Assembly (NCBI GenBank): GCA_030348385.1 | Contig: JAUCFP010000006.1 | Span: 2,232,001 to 2,296,000, forward strand | Reading direction: 5' to 3' | Source of the DNA: Cytobacillus sp. NJ13 | Lineage (GTDB): Bacteria; Bacillota; Bacilli; Bacillales; Cytobacillaceae | DNA length: 64,000 nucleotides | Part shown: piece by piece, positions 51,999-60,260 of the stretch | Layout: each line of letters starts with the position of its first letter | Position numbering within the stretch: the first letter of the stretch is position 1 | The notes under the pieces: generated by a model | Database searches by the model: none | What the model was told of the DNA's origin: nothing | The model's input: the letters and a program-made list of their open reading frames with translations, nothing else | Made by a program: the position numbers and the translations under genes

Positions 51999-52020
51999 GG
52001 AACAGCATCCGCTGCTCCCT
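51999..52020. terminator. Hairpin between YitT-type gene and tauE
   Basis: GGAACAGC pairs with GCTGCTCC (one mismatch on the plus strand, a G-U pair on the minus strand). On the minus strand it is followed by TTTT, so it best terminates the sulfur operon. Confidence 0.65.
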
Positions 52021-52030
52021 TCCCTCTTAA

Positions 52031-52807
52031 TTATAAAATATCCATCCAGATTTTGATTGATGTTGCCAGAATTAAAACTGCCAAAATGACCTGGAGGATT
52101 TTTGTATTTACTCTTTTTCCTGCAGCAGCTCCTAATGGAGAAGCAATTAAGCTGGCAATGATCATTATGGCAGCAGGAATATAGTCCACCTGGCCGGTTG
52201 CCAATTTACCAGCTGTAGATCCAATCGATGAAATAAATGTAATGGCCAGTGATGTAGCAATCGTCATCCTTGTAGGGATCTTCAATACAACCAGCATAAT
52301 AGGAACCAGTAAAAATGCACCTGCTGCACCTACGATTCCAGCTCCAATGCCGACAATCAAAGCAAAGAAGGCTGCAAGCCATTTATTGAACTTTACTTGA
52401 TCCAAAGGTATATCATCCAAGCCTTTTTTCGGCACGAACATCATGACTGCGGCAATTAAAGCCAATACACCATATACAAGATTGATGCCGCCTTCAGTCA
52501 TAAACCTTGAACCATAGCTTCCGATTAAACTTCCGATTAGTATTGCTGAACCCATATAAATAATAAGTGTTTTATTCAGGTACCCGCCTTTTCTGTAAGC
52601 CCAGACACCCCCGATTGTTGCAAAAAACACCTGTACTGCACTGATTCCGGATACTTCGTGAGCAGAAAAAGCAGCTAATCCAAATAATGGCGGGATGTAT
52701 AAAAGCATAGGGTATTTAATGATTGAGCCGCCAATTCCTACCATGCCGGAAATGTAAGACCCGATAAAACCAATTAAAAATATAACGATTAAGTAGGTTA
52801 AATCCAT
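52031..52807 (-). CDS. tauE: TauE/SafE-family sulfite exporter
   Basis: A 258-residue membrane protein with about eight helices and the duplicated family motif, [16 protein letters not shown] near residue 20 and [17 protein letters not shown] near residue 155. TauE-type proteins export sulfite or related sulfur anions. It is the last gene of the CstR-linked cluster, so it likely removes sulfite formed from persulfide oxidation. AAGGAGGAG precedes the ATG. A hairpin lies between it and tusA. Confidence 0.87.
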   Translation of the reverse strand: MDLTYLIVIFLIGFIGSYISGMVGIGGSIIKYPMLLYIPPLFGLAAFSAHEVSGISAVQVFFATIGGVWAYRKGGYLNKTLIIYMGSAILIGSLIGSYGSRFMTEGGINLVYGVLALIAAVMMFVPKKGLDDIPLDQVKFNKWLAAFFALIVGIGAGIVGAAGAFLLVPIMLVVLKIPTRMTIATSLAITFISSIGSTAGKLATGQVDYIPAAIMIIASLIASPLGAAAGKRVNTKILQVILAVLILATSIKIWMDIL

Positions 52808-52827
52808 GTGGCTATCTCCTCCTTTTT

Positions 52828-52857
52828 AGCAATAAAAGGGAGGAGACCCCCCTTTTA
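52828..52857 (-). terminator. Internal hairpin between tusA and tauE
   Basis: AAAAGGG pairs with CCCTTTT with partial inner pairs on the minus strand, just upstream of the tauE ribosome site. A partial terminator or RNA-stability element is possible. Confidence 0.35.
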
Positions 52858-52869
52858 CCTTTCAATAGA

Positions 52870-53097
52870 TTAGCCTTTTTTTATCCAGAACTTTAAAATT
52901 CCGTTGTCATCCTCATGTTTTAAAAGCTCATGTCCTGTTGACTCTGTCCAGGCAGCCAAGTCTTTGACTGCGCCTTTGTCGGTTGTATGAACTTCAAGCA
53001 CCTGGCCTGATTCGATTTCCCCTATTGCTTTCTTTGTTTTTACGATTGGCATTGGACAAGCTAAGCCTTTTGCATCCAGTACTTTTGCTGCGTTCAT
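52870..53097 (-). CDS. TusA-like sulfur carrier
   Basis: A 75-residue protein of the TusA/SirA fold with the catalytic CPMP motif in LDAKGLACPMPIVKTKKAIG. The cysteine carries sulfur as persulfide to a partner protein. The frame opens at 53121, but the ATG at 53097 follows TGGAGGA. In the cluster it likely passes sulfane sulfur between the rhodanese and DsrE-type proteins. The DNA region after it forms a weak hairpin. Confidence 0.9.
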   Translation of the reverse strand: MNAAKVLDAKGLACPMPIVKTKKAIGEIESGQVLEVHTTDKGAVKDLAAWTESTGHELLKHEDDNGILKFWIKKG

Positions 53098-53154
53098 GTT
53101 TTCATTCCTCCATTTTTTCAAATTATCTAAGCTAAAGTTTTTGAATTCAGGTAA

Positions 53155-54276
53155 TTATCTTACAGCACAGCGGTTAGGGCCGATTTCCATCTCTCTTTGT
53201 TTTTCTTCATCCGGGCTGATTTTCCCCATATTTGTTTCACGGATTTCCTGATAAGCATTTGGCTGAGGAGGAAGATTTTCAGAAACTAATTTTCTGAACT
53301 CTCCTTCGTCATCAATATTTAATCCATGATTCTCAGCAAATAATGTGCCAAGTTTCTCAGAAACACTGCCATCTTCATTTAACTCATCAATGATCATGAA
53401 GTGTGCAGGCATAACAACTAATTGACTTGATAGCTCTTTATAGCGCTTATAAAGTGTCTCCCTTAAATCGCCAGCCCAGTCACCGGCTTTTCCTGCAAGA
53501 TCCGGTCGGCCAATTGAATCGATGAATAGAATATCGCCTGATAGAAGGTATTGATCATCTACCACAAATGATGTTGATCCTTTTGTATGGCCTGGTGAAT
53601 AAACAGCTTGAATGCTGATCTTAGCAGAACCAATCATTACTTCGTTTCCATCGTCAAGACTTTTGTAATCAAATGTTACTTCTTCAGCATCCTTAGGAGG
53701 AAGCCAGTATGAAGCACCAGTTTTTTCAGCAATTTTTCTTCCCCCTGAGATATGGTCAGCATGGAGGTGTGTATCAAAAACATGCTTGATTACAGCATTC
53801 TTTTCAGCAGCAAAGTCAATGAATACCTCAGTCATTCTTGTTGCATCGACAATCGCAGCTTCCCCATTAGAAATAACCATATATGATAGACAGCCTTTAC
53901 CAATGCGGACAAATTGGTACAATTCGCCCCCGTCCTTCAAGTCTCCTGCTTTAACAGGCTCAAGGTGTTCGCTCCATGCTTTCATTCCGCCCTTCAGGTA
54001 AGAAGCCTCTCGTCCAGCTTCCTCAAGCATTTCTGCAATCATGACAGAAGATCCTTCTTTTGCACAAACGATTAAAAGTTCTTTATCAGCTGGAATTTTA
54101 TCCAGAATTGACTCTACTCCATCAAGAAGATCGAAGTAGGGAACATTCATGTATTCAAAGTTTTTTCCTTCAATCTTCCAATCATTAAAGTCACTTTCAT
54201 TACGCACATCCAGTATAAATAGCTCTTCTTTTTGAATAACTTTTTTTGTTACTTCTTTAGCAGTCATTGCTTTCAT
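53155..54276 (-). CDS. Rhodanese-persulfide dioxygenase-like fusion (metallo-beta-lactamase fold)
   Basis: A 373-residue protein with a rhodanese domain at residues 1-110 (active Cys near residue 71 in [11 protein letters not shown]) and a metallo-beta-lactamase domain from about 120. The metal motif [11 protein letters not shown], then SPGHTKGS and SGDILF, are intact and match persulfide dioxygenases (ETHE1, BlaB-like, CstB). It would oxidise glutathione- or bacillithiol-persulfide to sulfite. The domain order (rhodanese first) differs from S. aureus CstB. It is transcribed with TusA-rhodanese and DsrE genes. Confidence 0.87.
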   Translation of the reverse strand: MKAMTAKEVTKKVIQKEELFILDVRNESDFNDWKIEGKNFEYMNVPYFDLLDGVESILDKIPADKELLIVCAKEGSSVMIAEMLEEAGREASYLKGGMKAWSEHLEPVKAGDLKDGGELYQFVRIGKGCLSYMVISNGEAAIVDATRMTEVFIDFAAEKNAVIKHVFDTHLHADHISGGRKIAEKTGASYWLPPKDAEEVTFDYKSLDDGNEVMIGSAKISIQAVYSPGHTKGSTSFVVDDQYLLSGDILFIDSIGRPDLAGKAGDWAGDLRETLYKRYKELSSQLVVMPAHFMIIDELNEDGSVSEKLGTLFAENHGLNIDDEGEFRKLVSENLPPQPNAYQEIRETNMGKISPDEEKQREMEIGPNRCAVR

Positions 54277-54317
54277 CGTTCTATACCCCCTAATGTATAT
54301 TTCTTTTTAAAATTTTT

Positions 54318-54896
54318 TTAGTTCACTTTAGTTTCTGTGGGCCCATTCCAACCAGACATTCCCGGCACTACATTAATTATGTTGGAGAAGCCTTTTTCGG
54401 TTAATGCCTGTGAAGCCATATCACTGCGGCTGCCTGTACGGCATACTACATAAATCTTTTTATCTTTATTCAGCTCGCCAATTCGTTCTTCAAGTTCGCC
54501 AAAAGGAATGGAAACAGCGTTTGGAATATGTCCAAATGCATATTCAGCCGGTTCCCTTACATCAAGAACGACAATCTCTGAATTTGATTCAAGTTCTTTT
54601 TGCAGATCTTCGTTAGAAGCAATAGTCTCAAAATTTACTGCTTCGCGCTCTTCATTTTCACTTGCTTTGCGAATATAGTGCTTTAGCACATCCCCTTCTT
54701 CAATTGTCCCAAGATAATGATGTCCTGAACTTTTTGACCAAGCCTGAATATCTGCCTTTGAACCTTTATCCGTTGCAAGCACCTCAAGTACTTCACCAGG
54801 GTTTAAATTATTAATTGCTTTTTTTGTTCTTACAATTGGCATTGGGCAAGCAAGACCTTTTGCATCTACCGTAAAGTTTGCTTTTAATGTTGTCAT
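54318..54896 (-). CDS. TusA-rhodanese fusion (YrkF-like)
   Basis: A 192-residue two-domain protein: TusA domain at residues 1-80 with CPMP in KGLACPMPIVRTKKAINN, and a rhodanese domain at about 95-190 with active Cys in VVCRTGSRSD. Both active cysteines are present, so sulfur can pass within one chain. It resembles B. subtilis YrkF in domain order and length. It lies 30 bases downstream of the DsrE-type gene and 42 upstream of the dioxygenase-like gene. Confidence 0.88.
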   Translation of the reverse strand: MTTLKANFTVDAKGLACPMPIVRTKKAINNLNPGEVLEVLATDKGSKADIQAWSKSSGHHYLGTIEEGDVLKHYIRKASENEEREAVNFETIASNEDLQKELESNSEIVVLDVREPAEYAFGHIPNAVSIPFGELEERIGELNKDKKIYVVCRTGSRSDMASQALTEKGFSNIINVVPGMSGWNGPTETKVN

Positions 54897-54926
54897 TTAG
54901 ATATCCCCCTATTTTAACAATTTGGT

Positions 54927-55403
54927 TTAGATGAATAAGTTTACATTTCCATCTTCTGCATCTGCCAGGTACGCTGCTACACCAGCATAATCAACACCAT
55001 CAATAATTTCATCTGGTTTAAAGCCTAGAAGATCAACTGTCATCTGACAGGCTACCAGCTTAATATCCTGTTCTTTTGCCATTTCAATCAAATCTTTTAC
55101 TGGCATCGTGTTGTGCTTTTTCATAATGTCTTTAATCATTTTTGGACCCATGCCAGCCATATTCATTTTTGAAAGACCCATTTTTTCAGGACCTCTTGGC
55201 ATCATTTTTCCAAACATTTTTTCCATAAATGATTTTTTCACTTGGATAGGCTCATCTTTCCTTAGAGCATTCAGTCCCCAAAAAGTGTGAAAGATTGTTA
55301 CCTCATGGTCATAAGCAGCTGCACCATTCGCAATGATATAAGCTGCCATCACCTTGTCATAATCTCCGCTGAATAGAACAATTGTTGTTTTTTTCCTATC
55401 CAA
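54927..55403 (-). CDS. DsrE/DsrF-like sulfur-relay protein (YrkE-like)
   Basis: A 158-residue DsrE-fold protein. The segment VLFSGDYDKVMAAYIIANGAA is at the N-terminus; a methionine-rich insert (EKMFGKMMPRG, KMNMAGMGPKM) lies in the middle, and the conserved Cys is in KLVACQMTVDLLGF. It fits YrkE-type peroxiredoxin-like sulfur carriers that work with TusA and rhodanese proteins. The start at 55401-55403 follows AGGGAGG; an ATACC-type palindrome overlaps the ribosome site region. Confidence 0.85.
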   Translation of the reverse strand: MDRKKTTIVLFSGDYDKVMAAYIIANGAAAYDHEVTIFHTFWGLNALRKDEPIQVKKSFMEKMFGKMMPRGPEKMGLSKMNMAGMGPKMIKDIMKKHNTMPVKDLIEMAKEQDIKLVACQMTVDLLGFKPDEIIDGVDYAGVAAYLADAEDGNVNLFI

Positions 55404-55418
55404 TCTTTTATCCTCCCT

Positions 55419-55435
55419 TTACCCTATTGGGTATA
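55419..55435. promoter_or_regulatory. CstR-type operator 1
   Basis: TTACCCTATTGGGTATA, an inverted repeat of TACC and GGTA, sits directly before the DsrE gene's ribosome site. Confidence 0.6.
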
Positions 55436-55493
55436 ATTATAATCAAAAAAATTTATTTGTTCTTATTAACAGTAATACCTAACGAGGCTTGAT

Positions 55494-55509
55494 ATACCTC
55501 ATAGGGTAT
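55494..55509. promoter_or_regulatory. CstR-type operator 2
   Basis: ATACCTCATAGGGTAT, related to the other three sites, lies in the gap between the two halves of the sulfur cluster. Confidence 0.6.
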
Positions 55510-55571
55510 ATATTAGAGTATGTTTGATTTTCTGTCAATACCCTTTTCTTTGCCGTTTCGAAAATCTAATT

Positions 55572-55868
55572 TTATTCTATTGGCCCTTCCCAGTTCATCA
55601 TGCCGCCAATCATATTGATCACATAAAAACTCTTGCCTTCAAGAAAGCGAGCAGCTAACCCACTGCGATTACCAGACCGGCAGACCATTATATATTCCTT
55701 GTTTTTATCTAATTCATGCATACGAAATTCAATTAACCCAAGTGGAATATGAATAGCTGACGGAATCTTTCCTTCCTTAACCTCATCCGCTTCACGGACA
55801 TCAATCAAATTCAAGTGTTCGCCAGCAGCTAACTTTCGTTCAACATCTTTAGCAGTCATTGTTTTCAT
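55572..55868 (-). CDS. Single-domain rhodanese
   Basis: A 98-residue rhodanese sulfurtransferase with the active-site loop VCRSGNRSG near residue 63 and the family start DVREADEV. It transfers sulfur from a donor to a thiol or carrier. The ATG at 55868 follows AAAGGAGG. It lies 15 bases after the membrane-anchored rhodanese gene in the same transcript. Confidence 0.9.
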   Translation of the reverse strand: MKTMTAKDVERKLAAGEHLNLIDVREADEVKEGKIPSAIHIPLGLIEFRMHELDKNKEYIMVCRSGNRSGLAARFLEGKSFYVINMIGGMMNWEGPIE

Positions 55869-55883
55869 TTGAAGTATCCTCCT

Positions 55884-56243
55884 TTATTTCCAGGCGCTTA
55901 GCCCACCTCGGATATTTGTAATATTTTTAAAGCCTTCTTTCTTCAGGATTTTGCTCGCCTTGCTGCTTCTCATTCCACTTTGGCAAATGATAACTACTTC
56001 TTTATCCTTTGATAGCTGGCCCATTTTCTGATGAAGCTGATGAAGAGGCATATTTACAAATCCCGGAACATGGAATCGTTTAAACTCTGCAGGTGTTCTC
56101 ACATCAATGTATTGTTTGTTTTTGTCTTTTAGTTCAGTTTGCAGCTGAGAAGGTGTCAACTGCCTGACACCTTTAACTGGAAGCAGCTTTCGAACCAAAA
56201 AGATAATAAGCAGAGCTATAATAACTCCATTTAAGATGGTCAT
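55884..56243 (-). CDS. Membrane-anchored rhodanese
   Basis: A 119-residue protein with an N-terminal membrane helix (LNGVIIALLIIFLVRKLL) and one rhodanese domain, active Cys in IICQSGMRSS near residue 88. The anchor keeps the enzyme at the membrane, probably with the domain in the cytoplasm. TTGGAGGT precedes the ATG. It is the first gene after cstR, with an ATACC-type palindrome in the gap. Confidence 0.88.
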   Translation of the reverse strand: MTILNGVIIALLIIFLVRKLLPVKGVRQLTPSQLQTELKDKNKQYIDVRTPAEFKRFHVPGFVNMPLHQLHQKMGQLSKDKEVVIICQSGMRSSKASKILKKEGFKNITNIRGGLSAWK

Positions 56244-56268
56244 TTGATTACCTCCAATTTATTTTCAA

Positions 56269-56286
56269 TTTACCATACGGGGTATT
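56269..56286. promoter_or_regulatory. CstR-type operator 3
   Basis: TTTACCATACGGGGTATT has the TACC-N6-GGTA form (56271-56284) and lies between cstR and the first rhodanese gene. Confidence 0.55.
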
Positions 56287-56311
56287 AAACCTTAATAAAG
56301 TCAACTGCCTC

Positions 56312-56572
56312 TTATCTGCTTTTAACAAGCAAATTGACTGCCTCTTCAATAATGCCTGAATTTGCTGTGCCATTTTCAGCATTTTCAATAATACACTGCT
56401 CAAGATTTGAACTGACAATAACTGCGATTGCTTTATCAATCGCAGAACGGGAAGCTGTTAATTGAGTAATGACAGATTTGCAATCCTTTTCGTCTTCCAT
56501 CATTTTTACAATACCCCTAAGCTGTCCCTCAGCTCTTTTGATTCGATTTTTGGATTTTTCATCAAATACCAA
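56312..56572 (-). CDS. cstR: CstR-like persulfide-sensing repressor
   Basis: An 86-residue regulator of the CsoR family with Cys in EDEKDCKSV and Cys in NLEQCIIENAE, the two thiols of CstR that crosslink with persulfides and so lose DNA binding. The position of the CsoR copper His is Asn. The frame reaches up to 56605, but TTG at 56570-56572 lies six bases after GGGGTG, so the shorter form is preferred. It heads the sulfur cluster, which supports CstR rather than copper CsoR; four ATACC-type operators flank the cluster. Confidence 0.9.
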   Translation of the reverse strand: MVFDEKSKNRIKRAEGQLRGIVKMMEDEKDCKSVITQLTASRSAIDKAIAVIVSSNLEQCIIENAENGTANSGIIEEAVNLLVKSR

Positions 56573-56714
56573 TATTTTCACCCCATTTATTTCGTGCAAT
56601 GACAATCTGGCATTCAGAAGCCTATCAATTGGAAACTAACTAGCAGCAAGGTAAATAAATCAGCAGCATAATAATCTCCTCTGCATTTAATAATTCAATT
56701 ACAATTCATATAAT

Positions 56715-56730
56715 ATACCCCATAAGGTAT
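56715..56730. promoter_or_regulatory. CstR-type operator 4
   Basis: ATACCCCATAAGGTAT lies upstream of cstR and would give autoregulation. Confidence 0.65.
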
Positions 56731-56758
56731 TTAGTCAACTTTATTTTCTTTATAATTG

Positions 56759-56783
56759 AAAAAACACCCATCCGGGTGTTTTT
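56759..56783 (-). terminator. Terminator after the HesB-like gene
   Basis: AAAACACCC pairs with GGGTGTTTT around a 4-base loop, followed by Ts on the minus strand, 11 bases after the stop codon at 56794. Confidence 0.9.
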
Positions 56784-56793
56784 ACTCACTGTC

Positions 56794-57072
56794 TTAACAG
56801 CAGTCACTTTCGCTGCCTAATAAGACTAGCCTTTCATTTTCCTTGTCATGGTCAAGAACCATGCTTTCTGTATGCGGCTTGATTTCCGGGTCAAAAGCAA
56901 CCAGGATTTCATTGATCATTTCGGTTAAATCTTCTGCTTCCGGCTCATCCAGAGCCAGTCCAATCTGTGGGCCTCCTCAGCCAAAGCCTGCAAAGTAAAC
57001 TCTTATGCCGCCAGCGTTTTTCTCCTGAAACACTTGTTTTAAGAGGTCACGAGCCGAATCTGTAATTTTCAA
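56794..57072 (-). CDS. HesB-like (seleno)protein with in-frame TGA (candidate selenocysteine)
   Basis: An HesB/IscA-type protein of 92 residues if TGA at 56977-56979 is read through: it encodes ITDSARDLLKQVFQEKN, then VYFAGFG, TGA, GGPQIGLALDEP, and ends in SDCC. The TGA falls at the conserved cysteine of the family, for which a HesB-like selenoprotein group with Sec there is known. Both sides stay in one frame with full family similarity. A hairpin follows 18 bases after TGA (CTGGCTC, loop TGGAT, GAGCCGG). TTG at 57072 has AAAGGA upstream; ATG at 57081 is an alternative. If not Sec, it would be a nonsense mutation. Confidence 0.75.
56940..56958 (-). promoter_or_regulatory. SECIS-like hairpin downstream of the TGA
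   Basis: On the minus strand CTGGCTC pairs with GAGCCGG (one G-U) around loop TGGAT, beginning 18 bases after the TGA. Bacterial SECIS elements lie in this range and carry G or GU in the loop. Loop match is only partial. Confidence 0.45.
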
Positions 57073-57269
57073 GATAATCATCCTTTCTTCAGTTTAAAAA
57101 TGAATTCAAGCCATTTTTGAGTCACTGGGAAGTCATCAAATAACCTATTCCCAATACCCCCGCCTGTACTCGTTAATATTACTTTAATATTCTTCAGGAA
57201 GAAAGTATTTAGTTTGTATCATTGCCTATTTCCTAATAACCTGTTTCTTTTCTTTAACTTAAAATAAAA

Positions 57270-57297
57270 AAAACGAACCACATCTGATGTGGTTCGT
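57270..57297 (-). terminator. Terminator after spoVR
   Basis: ACGAACCACAT pairs with ATGTGGTTCGT around a 3-base loop; Ts follow on the minus strand. Confidence 0.9.
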
Positions 57298-57306
57298 CCG
57301 TCATTT

Positions 57307-58719
57307 CTATAAATACTTCCGGTGAATGCTCTTCCCATCATAAGTGAAAAGCATATTTTTGCCTTCAACGATGGTTTCCATATGGATTCCTCTGCCCCAA
57401 AGCTGGTATACATACGGGAGTACTTTTTCAAGATATCTAAGATCAAGCTCCACTCCTTCAAACCAGTGCTTAAGGTATAGCTCTCCATTCTTCATATAAT
57501 CGCCGTCATTAACCGTCAAATATGGGAATCCTCCATTTACTCGCATGCTGACAAGCTGATCGCGGACATGCTCCCACTGTTTATCAACAATTTTATAATC
57601 CTTTCCCTGTTTTTGGAACAGATACATATCTTCTCTCATGACAAGGTCTTTTGTTAAATAATTTCTTAAGAAAGAGATATCCGACTCGATCTCACGGACC
57701 TCAAACATTTTCTCCCGGCCTGAACCAGGCACCACACCACGCCTTTTCATTCCTTCCGTCGGATTATTATACCGCTCTTCAATATCTTCGAAAATTTTCA
57801 GTCCCAGATAATATGGATTGATTCCAGTTCTGGACGGCTGAACCACTCCTGCATTCAGTTTGGCAAATTCCAGCGCTTCTGCTGATGTCAAATCCATTTC
57901 CCTTAAAATACGCTGATGCCAATAGGAAGCCCAGCCCTCGTTCATGATTTTTGTTTCGAGCTGCGGCCAAAAATAGAGCATTTCTTCCCGCATCATAGTT
58001 AATATATCCCGCTGCCAGTCGGTTAGCTCCCTGCTGTAGCTCTCAATAAATAGCAATAAATCTTTTTCGGGTTTTGGAGGGAATTTCTTTTTCTTCTTCT
58101 TTGGCTCATGTTTTTTGTTCCTTTCATCCAAATCCCATAAATCATCATAAGGGCTAGGCGATGCCGTATCACCGCTGCTTTCATATTCATCTTCCGTACT
58201 CCAGGCTAGCTTCGGTCTCATAAGAGAGGGATCAATATGTTCTTCAATTGCCAGCACCGCATCAAGAAAAGTTTCCACTTCCTTCTTCCCAAACTCAATT
58301 TCATATTGCCTGATTCTTTCGGCGGTGGCAGCCATGCTCTCTACCATGTCCCTCTTAGTGTTTTGAAAACGGACATTATTTTTAAAGAAATCGCAGTGTG
58401 CTAAAACATGCGCCACAATTAATTTGTTTTGAATAAGGGTATTGGAATCCAGCAGAAATGCGTAGCAAGGATCCGAGTTGATTACAAGCTCATAAATTTT
58501 TGATAATCCTAAATCATAATGCAGCTTCATCTTATGAAACTGTTTTCCAAAGCTCCAATGCGAAAACCTGGTCGGCATGCCATAAGCGCCGAATGTATAA
58601 ATGATTTCTGCAGGACAGATTTCATACCTCATTGGGTAATAGTCCAAGCCAAACCCATTTGCAATTTCAGTAATTTCCTGAATGGCATATTCCAATGACT
58701 TATTTTCTTCTTCTCGCAT
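57307..58719 (-). CDS. spoVR: SpoVR-family protein
   Basis: A 470-residue protein of the SpoVR family, linked to cortex formation in sporulation. Family segments are [46 protein letters not shown] (with conserved His and Cys), [13 protein letters not shown] and [13 protein letters not shown] charged Lys-rich stretch ([16 protein letters not shown]) lies near residue 205. The exact activity is unknown. A GTG six bases earlier is possible, but the ATG at 58719 has AAAGGGGGA at the right distance. Confidence 0.93.
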   Translation of the reverse strand: MREEENKSLEYAIQEITEIANGFGLDYYPMRYEICPAEIIYTFGAYGMPTRFSHWSFGKQFHKMKLHYDLGLSKIYELVINSDPCYAFLLDSNTLIQNKLIVAHVLAHCDFFKNNVRFQNTKRDMVESMAATAERIRQYEIEFGKKEVETFLDAVLAIEEHIDPSLMRPKLAWSTEDEYESSGDTASPSPYDDLWDLDERNKKHEPKKKKKKFPPKPEKDLLLFIESYSRELTDWQRDILTMMREEMLYFWPQLETKIMNEGWASYWHQRILREMDLTSAEALEFAKLNAGVVQPSRTGINPYYLGLKIFEDIEERYNNPTEGMKRRGVVPGSGREKMFEVREIESDISFLRNYLTKDLVMREDMYLFQKQGKDYKIVDKQWEHVRDQLVSMRVNGGFPYLTVNDGDYMKNGELYLKHWFEGVELDLRYLEKVLPYVYQLWGRGIHMETIVEGKNMLFTYDGKSIHRKYL

Positions 58720-58810
58720 TGCCACTCCCCCTTTTAGTCCTTACCATAATCTATGAACCAACAAGAGGATTGATGAGTAGTCTCTTCATAAGCTTGAAAC
58801 GGATTACAGC

Positions 58811-58836
58811 AAAAAGCGGAGCATTTCGCCCCGCTT
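58811..58836 (-). terminator. Terminator after the first PepSY gene
   Basis: AGCGGGGC pairs with GCTCCGCT, one wobble, followed by TTTTT on the minus strand. Confidence 0.75.
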
Positions 58837-58847
58837 ACCATATGGCA

Positions 58848-59402
58848 TTAGTCATCCAATTCAACTTTTAATATTTTTCCTGTTTCAGCATCAATATCAA
58901 CATCTGCTTCGCCTTTATTTGTTTTCAGTTCAACTTCATATAGGATCTGTTCATTGTCTTCATCTATTTCAATTTCTTTTAGCGTTCCATTTACTTCTTT
59001 TTCAGCTATTTCAATAGCCTTTTGTTCGGAAATTATATTTTCCCCATTTACCTCTTTTTCGGACTGATCATTGTCATCATCATCGTCGTCTCGATCTTTA
59101 TTAATTGAAATGACTTCACCATCTAAGGCGTGAATTTTAATATCGAAATCTTCTTTCCCGTTTTCAATATCAATGTCATAATACTGTTTGCCATTTGCTC
59201 TTTCCAATTCAATGCTCTCTACTCTTCCCTCTGCTTCAGAAAGAGCAATCTTCTTCGCTTCTTCAACAGTAATCAAATCCTGTACAGCTTCTTTTTTACT
59301 CCCAGTGCTTCCTTGTCCACTCGTATCTGCTGCACCTGCTGCAACAGCACCACCCAGCAATACAGCTCCTGCCAAAGAAATAACTGCAAATTTTTTGTTC
59401 AT
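58848..59402 (-). CDS. Secreted protein with two PepSY domains, acidic linker
   Basis: A 184-residue protein with a signal peptide (MNKKFAVISLAGAVLLGGAV, cleavage near AGA) and two PepSY domains (about residues 45-100 and 120-180), each ending in an IHALDGEVI- or IDAETGKIL-type strand. The linker is a run of aspartates (RDDDDDDNDQ), which could bind cations. PepSY domains are thought to inhibit proteases or respond to the cell envelope. It lies downstream of a second PepSY gene and a YkoG/YkoH-type two-component system. Confidence 0.8.
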   Translation of the reverse strand: MNKKFAVISLAGAVLLGGAVAAGAADTSGQGSTGSKKEAVQDLITVEEAKKIALSEAEGRVESIELERANGKQYYDIDIENGKEDFDIKIHALDGEVISINKDRDDDDDDNDQSEKEVNGENIISEQKAIEIAEKEVNGTLKEIEIDEDNEQILYEVELKTNKGEADVDIDAETGKILKVELDD

Positions 59403-59497
59403 TTTATTTTTCCTCCTTTTTCTTTTCTACATGTTCAATATAACCGGTGAAAATGAGAGAAAAAGGATAAGAAAATTAAAATTTGATGAGAAAGGTA

Positions 59498-60190
59498 TTA
59501 ATCATCCCAGGTAACCGACAACACTTTTCCAGTAATAGCATGGATCTCGACAGCTGCCTCTCTTCCATCATCCTTTTCTATCTCAACAAGATAATAAGAT
59601 CCCTTGTCTGTTTCTCCAAAGCTGATATCATCCACTTCCCCAGGTTCATTTTTTAGAGCAATTTGGACAGCTTCCTCTTCGGTTAGATTTTTGACAGGGA
59701 CCTTAGTTTCCTCAGCAACACGGGATAAAATTTCACCATTAAGAGCATCAACAGTAATCTTAATCTTCTCTTCATCTTTCTGAACGATTGCCTCGAAGGC
59801 TGACTTTTCTTTTTGAGTCACTTTTTTCAGGGAGAGTAATTCACCAGTTTCTTCTGCCTGAATAATTTCCTTTATTTTTTCTTCATCAAGCTGCTTCTGT
59901 TCACCATTAGAAATCCGTTCTTTTTTTTCAAAAGAAAGAATTTCTCCTTTGTTTTCACTCAGCTTTATTTGATAGAGCCCTTCGCCTCTTTTCATTTCAA
60001 TCAAATAAGTGCTGTTCACTTTTTTCAAATTCAGAATTTCTCCCTGATATCGGTCTTTTATTATTTCCCTGGCTTCACTTTCAGTAATTGATTCTGAAGC
60101 GGAGACATTTGTGAATTGTATTACAGCAAATACAAGGAGCGCAGCCAGCAGAAGCCCCGAAGCTAAAATTATTATAGGTTTTTGCTTCAT
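59498..60190 (-). CDS. Membrane-anchored protein with PepSY-like repeats
   Basis: A 230-residue protein with an N-terminal membrane helix (IIILASGLLLAALLVFAVIQ) and about three PepSY-like repeats: around residues 35-90, 105-160 and 170-230. Each shows an EAxxI..R/K and a (V/I)xxxxGE(I/V)LS pattern. The ATG at 60190 follows GAGAGGTG; upstream ATGs are less well placed. It lies 70 bases after the histidine kinase stop and is likely part of its envelope-sensing system, as PepSY genes are near ykoGH in B. subtilis. Confidence 0.75.
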   Translation of the reverse strand: MKQKPIIILASGLLLAALLVFAVIQFTNVSASESITESEAREIIKDRYQGEILNLKKVNSTYLIEMKRGEGLYQIKLSENKGEILSFEKKERISNGEQKQLDEEKIKEIIQAEETGELLSLKKVTQKEKSAFEAIVQKDEEKIKITVDALNGEILSRVAEETKVPVKNLTEEEAVQIALKNEPGEVDDISFGETDKGSYYLVEIEKDDGREAAVEIHAITGKVLSVTWDD

Positions 60191-60260
60191 TTCCATACAC
60201 CTCTCCATTTAGCTTATTTCTCTATTATCTGATAATAAAATGAGAAAATGATGAGAATGG

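Noticed and set aside
56977..56979. The HesB TGA as an ordinary stop with a short product
   Set aside because: The frame continues with full family similarity and ends with its own terminator; a 31-residue product would lack the fold. A sequencing error cannot be excluded.
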